This document shows positions 5,826 through 7,448 of a DNA stretch of 7,448 bases, piece after piece (position 1 is the first letter of the stretch; each line of letters opens with the position of its first letter). The position numbers were made by a program, and so were the translations under genes. The notes beneath the pieces are model-generated. The model saw nothing but the letters and a program-made list of their open reading frames with translations. It was not told where the DNA came from and searched no databases. The DNA is taken from contig JBEKVE010000156.1 in assembly GCA_049514335.1 (NCBI GenBank), positions 1 through 7,448 of the forward strand, written 5' to 3'. The stretch is from JBEKVE01 sp049514335 (GTDB lineage: Bacteria > Actinomycetota > Acidimicrobiia > Acidimicrobiales > UBA8190).

Positions 5826-6349
5826 CACGACCGAGCGCGGACGGCTGTTCCTTGCGCGCTCCCCGAGGCAGGCCCGTCGCCCTCGTGCGCCGCCGCCGCG
5901 CCACCCTCGGGGCGGGCGCCCTGCGCCGACGGCGGGTGGAGTCGGAAGCGCCGACCCGTCACCACGTCGAGGCGGATGGCGAGCATGGTGTCGCCGGGGC
6001 TCGGGACAAGGGGCACCGGCGCCACGTGCGCGTCACCCAGCCGCTCGGGCTCATCGAGCGCCACCGCCAATCCCCGGACGAGGACGCTCCAGGCCCGGCC
6101 CGCCTCCCGGTCGAGATCGTCGACCTCGAAGGCCACGAGGCCCCCGATGGCGGCGGACTCCATGGCCCCCGAACCCAGTCGCACCAGCACTCGTCGATCC
6201 CGGTACGCGAAATTGACGGGCTGGATGAGGGGTGCCTCTTGGCGCGACACCGCCAACCGTCCCACCGCCCCCCGCTTGGCCGCCATGGCCAGGAGCCGCA
6301 GACACTCGTTGAGCGAGATGATTTCCGATCCCCGTTGGTCCACCCACAT
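5825..6349 (-). CDS. Pyridoxamine 5'-phosphate oxidase-like flavin-binding protein
   Basis: This 174-residue protein fits the split-barrel pyridoxamine-phosphate-oxidase-like superfamily (Pyridox_ox_2 type). A short N-terminal helix ISLNECLRLLA (11-21) leads into strand AVGRLAVSRQ (28-37), then PLIQPVNFAYRDRRVLVRLG (40-59), VAFEVDDLD (72-80), GRAWSVLVRGLA (84-95) and MLAIRLDVVTGRRF (122-135). The AFEVDD...WSVLVRG pair is the most typical part. Such proteins bind FMN or F420; the real substrate is rarely known and true pyridoxal synthesis is unlikely. Residues 140-174 are a low-complexity Ala/Gly tail. The ATG at 6349 lies 12 bases after the HAD stop, with only a weak upstream GGGG as ribosome binding site, so translation probably depends on coupling. 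Its place between the HAD and GH65 genes is unusual for a sugar-phosphate pathway and hints at a redox or stress role for the operon. Confidence 0.85.
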   Translation of the reverse strand: MWVDQRGSEIISLNECLRLLAMAAKRGAVGRLAVSRQEAPLIQPVNFAYRDRRVLVRLGSGAMESAAIGGLVAFEVDDLDREAGRAWSVLVRGLAVALDEPERLGDAHVAPVPLVPSPGDTMLAIRLDVVTGRRFRLHPPSAQGARPEGGAAAAHEGDGPASGSAQGTAVRARS

Positions 6350-6361
6350 ACCCCAAGGGTG

Positions 6362-7204
6362 TCAGGATCGGGGGCGCCCACCTAGGGCCGTTCGTCCCCT
6401 CGACACCGCTTCCGGGCCATTTCCCACATCGGAGCCCGGATCGGTGGCCTGCGCCGTCGTCTCCTCTCCCACCAGCTCCCCCAGGTCGCCCACCACCACG
6501 TCGGCTCCGGCCTCGGCGAGCGCCCGTCGGTTGGCATGGCGGGCCACCCCGACCACCCACCCGAAGCCCCCGGCACGTCCCGCCTGCACGCCTGCCAGTG
6601 CGTCCTCCACGACGGCGGCACGCTCCGGGGGAACCGCCAGCTCCGCCGCCGCACACAGGTAGGAGTCGGGAGCGGGCTTCCCCGCCAGATGGCGCTCGGA
6701 CGCCGTCCGACCGTCCACCACCACGTCGAACAGGGAGGCGATGCCCCCCGAACGCAGCACGGCCCGGCAATTCTCACTGGCCGACACGACGGCCGTGCGC
6801 GTCCCCCGGCGGCGCAGCGCCTCGACCAGGGCCACCGACCCGGGGAAGACGACGAACCGGCCCGCCGCCAGCCGCTCCAGCACCAGCTGGTTCTTGCGGT
6901 TGCCCACGCCGTGCACGGTGTCGCGCTCGGGCGGGTCGGCCGCAGACCCCTCGGGCAGGTGGACGTCTCGGGAGGCGAGGAAGTCGCGCACACCGTCGTA
7001 GCGGGGCTTGCCGTCCACATAGCGGTCGTAGTCGGCACCGGTGAAAGGGGCGAACGTCACATCGCCGGCGCAGCGACGCAGGACCTCGTCGAACGTGGCG
7101 CTCCACGCCTCGGCGTGCACCACGGCGGTGTCGGTGAGGACCCCGTCGAGGTCGAACAGCCAGGCGTCGAACTCCTCGACGTGCTCAGGTCCCACCAGTG
7201 CCAT
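6362..7204 (-). CDS. Beta-phosphoglucomutase family HAD hydrolase
   Basis: This 280-residue HAD-superfamily protein likely interconverts beta-glucose 1-phosphate and glucose 6-phosphate in the cytoplasm. Motif I is FDLDGVLTDT (17-26), with nucleophile Asp18 and acid/base Asp20. Motif II is SAS (141-143), motif III is Lys176 in GKPAPDS, and motif IV is EDALAGVQAG (200-209). A helical cap sits between motifs I and II and includes HAEAW (30-34), YVDGKPRYDGVRDFL (62-76) and GVGNRKN (99-105). The YVDGKPRYDGV block is typical of the actinobacterial group that includes Rv3400 and the middle domain of OtsB1-like Rv2006. Residues about 245-280 extend past the usual end and look disordered. The ATG at 7204 has GGAAAG 9 nt upstream and leaves 13 residues before motif I. 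It is the first gene of the operon, 149 bases after the preceding stop, so the operon promoter is probably in that gap. A trehalose-phosphate phosphatase role is less likely, since the cap matches phosphoglucomutases. Confidence 0.93.
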   Translation of the reverse strand: MALVGPEHVEEFDAWLFDLDGVLTDTAVVHAEAWSATFDEVLRRCAGDVTFAPFTGADYDRYVDGKPRYDGVRDFLASRDVHLPEGSAADPPERDTVHGVGNRKNQLVLERLAAGRFVVFPGSVALVEALRRRGTRTAVVSASENCRAVLRSGGIASLFDVVVDGRTASERHLAGKPAPDSYLCAAAELAVPPERAAVVEDALAGVQAGRAGGFGWVVGVARHANRRALAEAGADVVVGDLGELVGEETTAQATDPGSDVGNGPEAVSRGRTALGGRPRS

Positions 7205-7353
7205 ATGGCGTCGCTTTCCAGAGAGGTCCTGCCTCTCCCCTCATTACGCGCCGGCCGGGGCGTCCCCGCCAGGGCCGAACGGCACGTACACGACACCGCC
7301 GACGGCCGGGAGCGGCGTTTGGAACGGGCCGGTCGGTCCCGGGGGACGCCGCG
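7205..7353 (-). promoter_or_regulatory. Upstream region of the stress operon, probable promoter
   Basis: This 149-base gap precedes the first operon gene. A hairpin GAGAGG/CCTCTC (7221-7226 with 7232-7237, 5-nt loop) lies just ahead of the ribosome binding site, in what would be the 5' leader. An imperfect dyad GGGCC-N5-GTCCC lies at 7326-7340. A distant 9-bp inverted repeat joins 7259-7267 and 7342-7350. I found no convincing -10/-35 pair, so the exact promoter is not assigned. Confidence 0.4.
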
Positions 7354-7448
7354 TCAGGCGGGCGCCGGTCGACACAGCCGGTCGACGACCTCCCCGGCCG
7401 GGACGGCGAGGGCGTCCCGGTGGCCGGTGCCGGCCCACAGGCTCATCC
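7354..7448 (-). CDS. C-terminal end of a probable nitronate monooxygenase (partial)
   Basis: Thirty codons and a TGA are visible; the rest of the gene lies beyond the window edge. The residues SLWAGTGHRDALAVPAGEVV match the usual C-terminal ending of nitronate monooxygenase (2-nitropropane dioxygenase-like FMN enzymes), where an N/S-LWAG-X-G block is followed by an A-x-P-A-x-E-V-V helix. A competing frame over the same bases (7244-7438) is Arg/Pro-rich with no recognisable family and was rejected. With so little sequence the family call is moderate. The gene is on the same strand as the stress operon but 149 bases upstream of it, so it may or may not be co-transcribed. Confidence 0.55.
   Translation of the reverse strand, partial: MSLWAGTGHRDALAVPAGEVVDRLCRPAPA

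Noticed and set aside
5133..6662. Plus-strand frame of 509 codons opposite three operon genes
   Set aside because: It crosses the boundaries of the GH65, flavin-protein and HAD genes, each supported by family motifs.
7244..7438. Minus-strand 64-codon frame near the window end
   Set aside because: Arg/Pro/Gly-rich with no family; the overlapping frame ending at 7354 matches the nitronate monooxygenase C-terminus.
1..7448. CRISPR arrays, tRNA or rRNA genes, insertion sequences, attachment sites
   Set aside because: No regularly spaced repeats, tRNA-like cloverleaf, transposase motif or terminal inverted repeats were seen on reading both strands.

Overview
The window is high-GC DNA (roughly 70 percent) with strong G/C third positions, GTG starts, gene pairs that touch or nearly touch, and a start with no ribosome binding site that looks leaderless. 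With the gene families present, this suggests an actinobacterium, possibly an uncultured member of Acidimicrobiia or a relative. The lineage is inference; no rRNA or other marker gene is present.

Layout. (1) Positions 1-1580, minus strand: a polytopic membrane protein of the GT-C glycosyltransferase-like type, with a hairpin after its stop. (2) Positions 1581-1756: a divergent intergenic region. (3) Positions 1757-2485, plus strand: a DUF6390-type protein of unknown function, apparently leaderless, closed by a perfect 11-bp hairpin. (4) Positions 2486-2871: a gene-poor stretch holding one possible small single-pass membrane protein on the minus strand and a second hairpin. (5) Positions 2872-7204, minus strand: a compact four-gene operon, transcribed in the order beta-phosphoglucomutase-type HAD enzyme, pyridoxamine-phosphate-oxidase-like flavin protein, glycoside hydrolase family 65 (GH65) enzyme, universal-stress-like protein. 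(6) Positions 7354-7446, minus strand: the last 30 residues of a probable nitronate monooxygenase, cut by the window edge.

How the genes may work together. The GH65 enzyme keeps the catalytic Glu motif and a phosphate-loop-like HGSSLS motif. If it is a phosphorylase, it would split an alpha-glucosyl disaccharide with phosphate to beta-glucose 1-phosphate. The HAD enzyme, which has all the beta-phosphoglucomutase signature residues, would convert that to glucose 6-phosphate. This is an ATP-saving route for reserve or compatible-solute glucosides such as trehalose. The flavin-binding-like protein and the degenerate Usp-like protein suggest a stress or dormancy setting. Mycobacteria carry a related set: a fused OtsB1-like protein (Rv2006) with phosphoglucomutase and GH65 domains beside a tandem Usp protein (Rv2005c), in the DosR dormancy regulon. 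The operon here looks like an unfused version with an added flavin protein. That comparison rests on memory of the families and was not computed.
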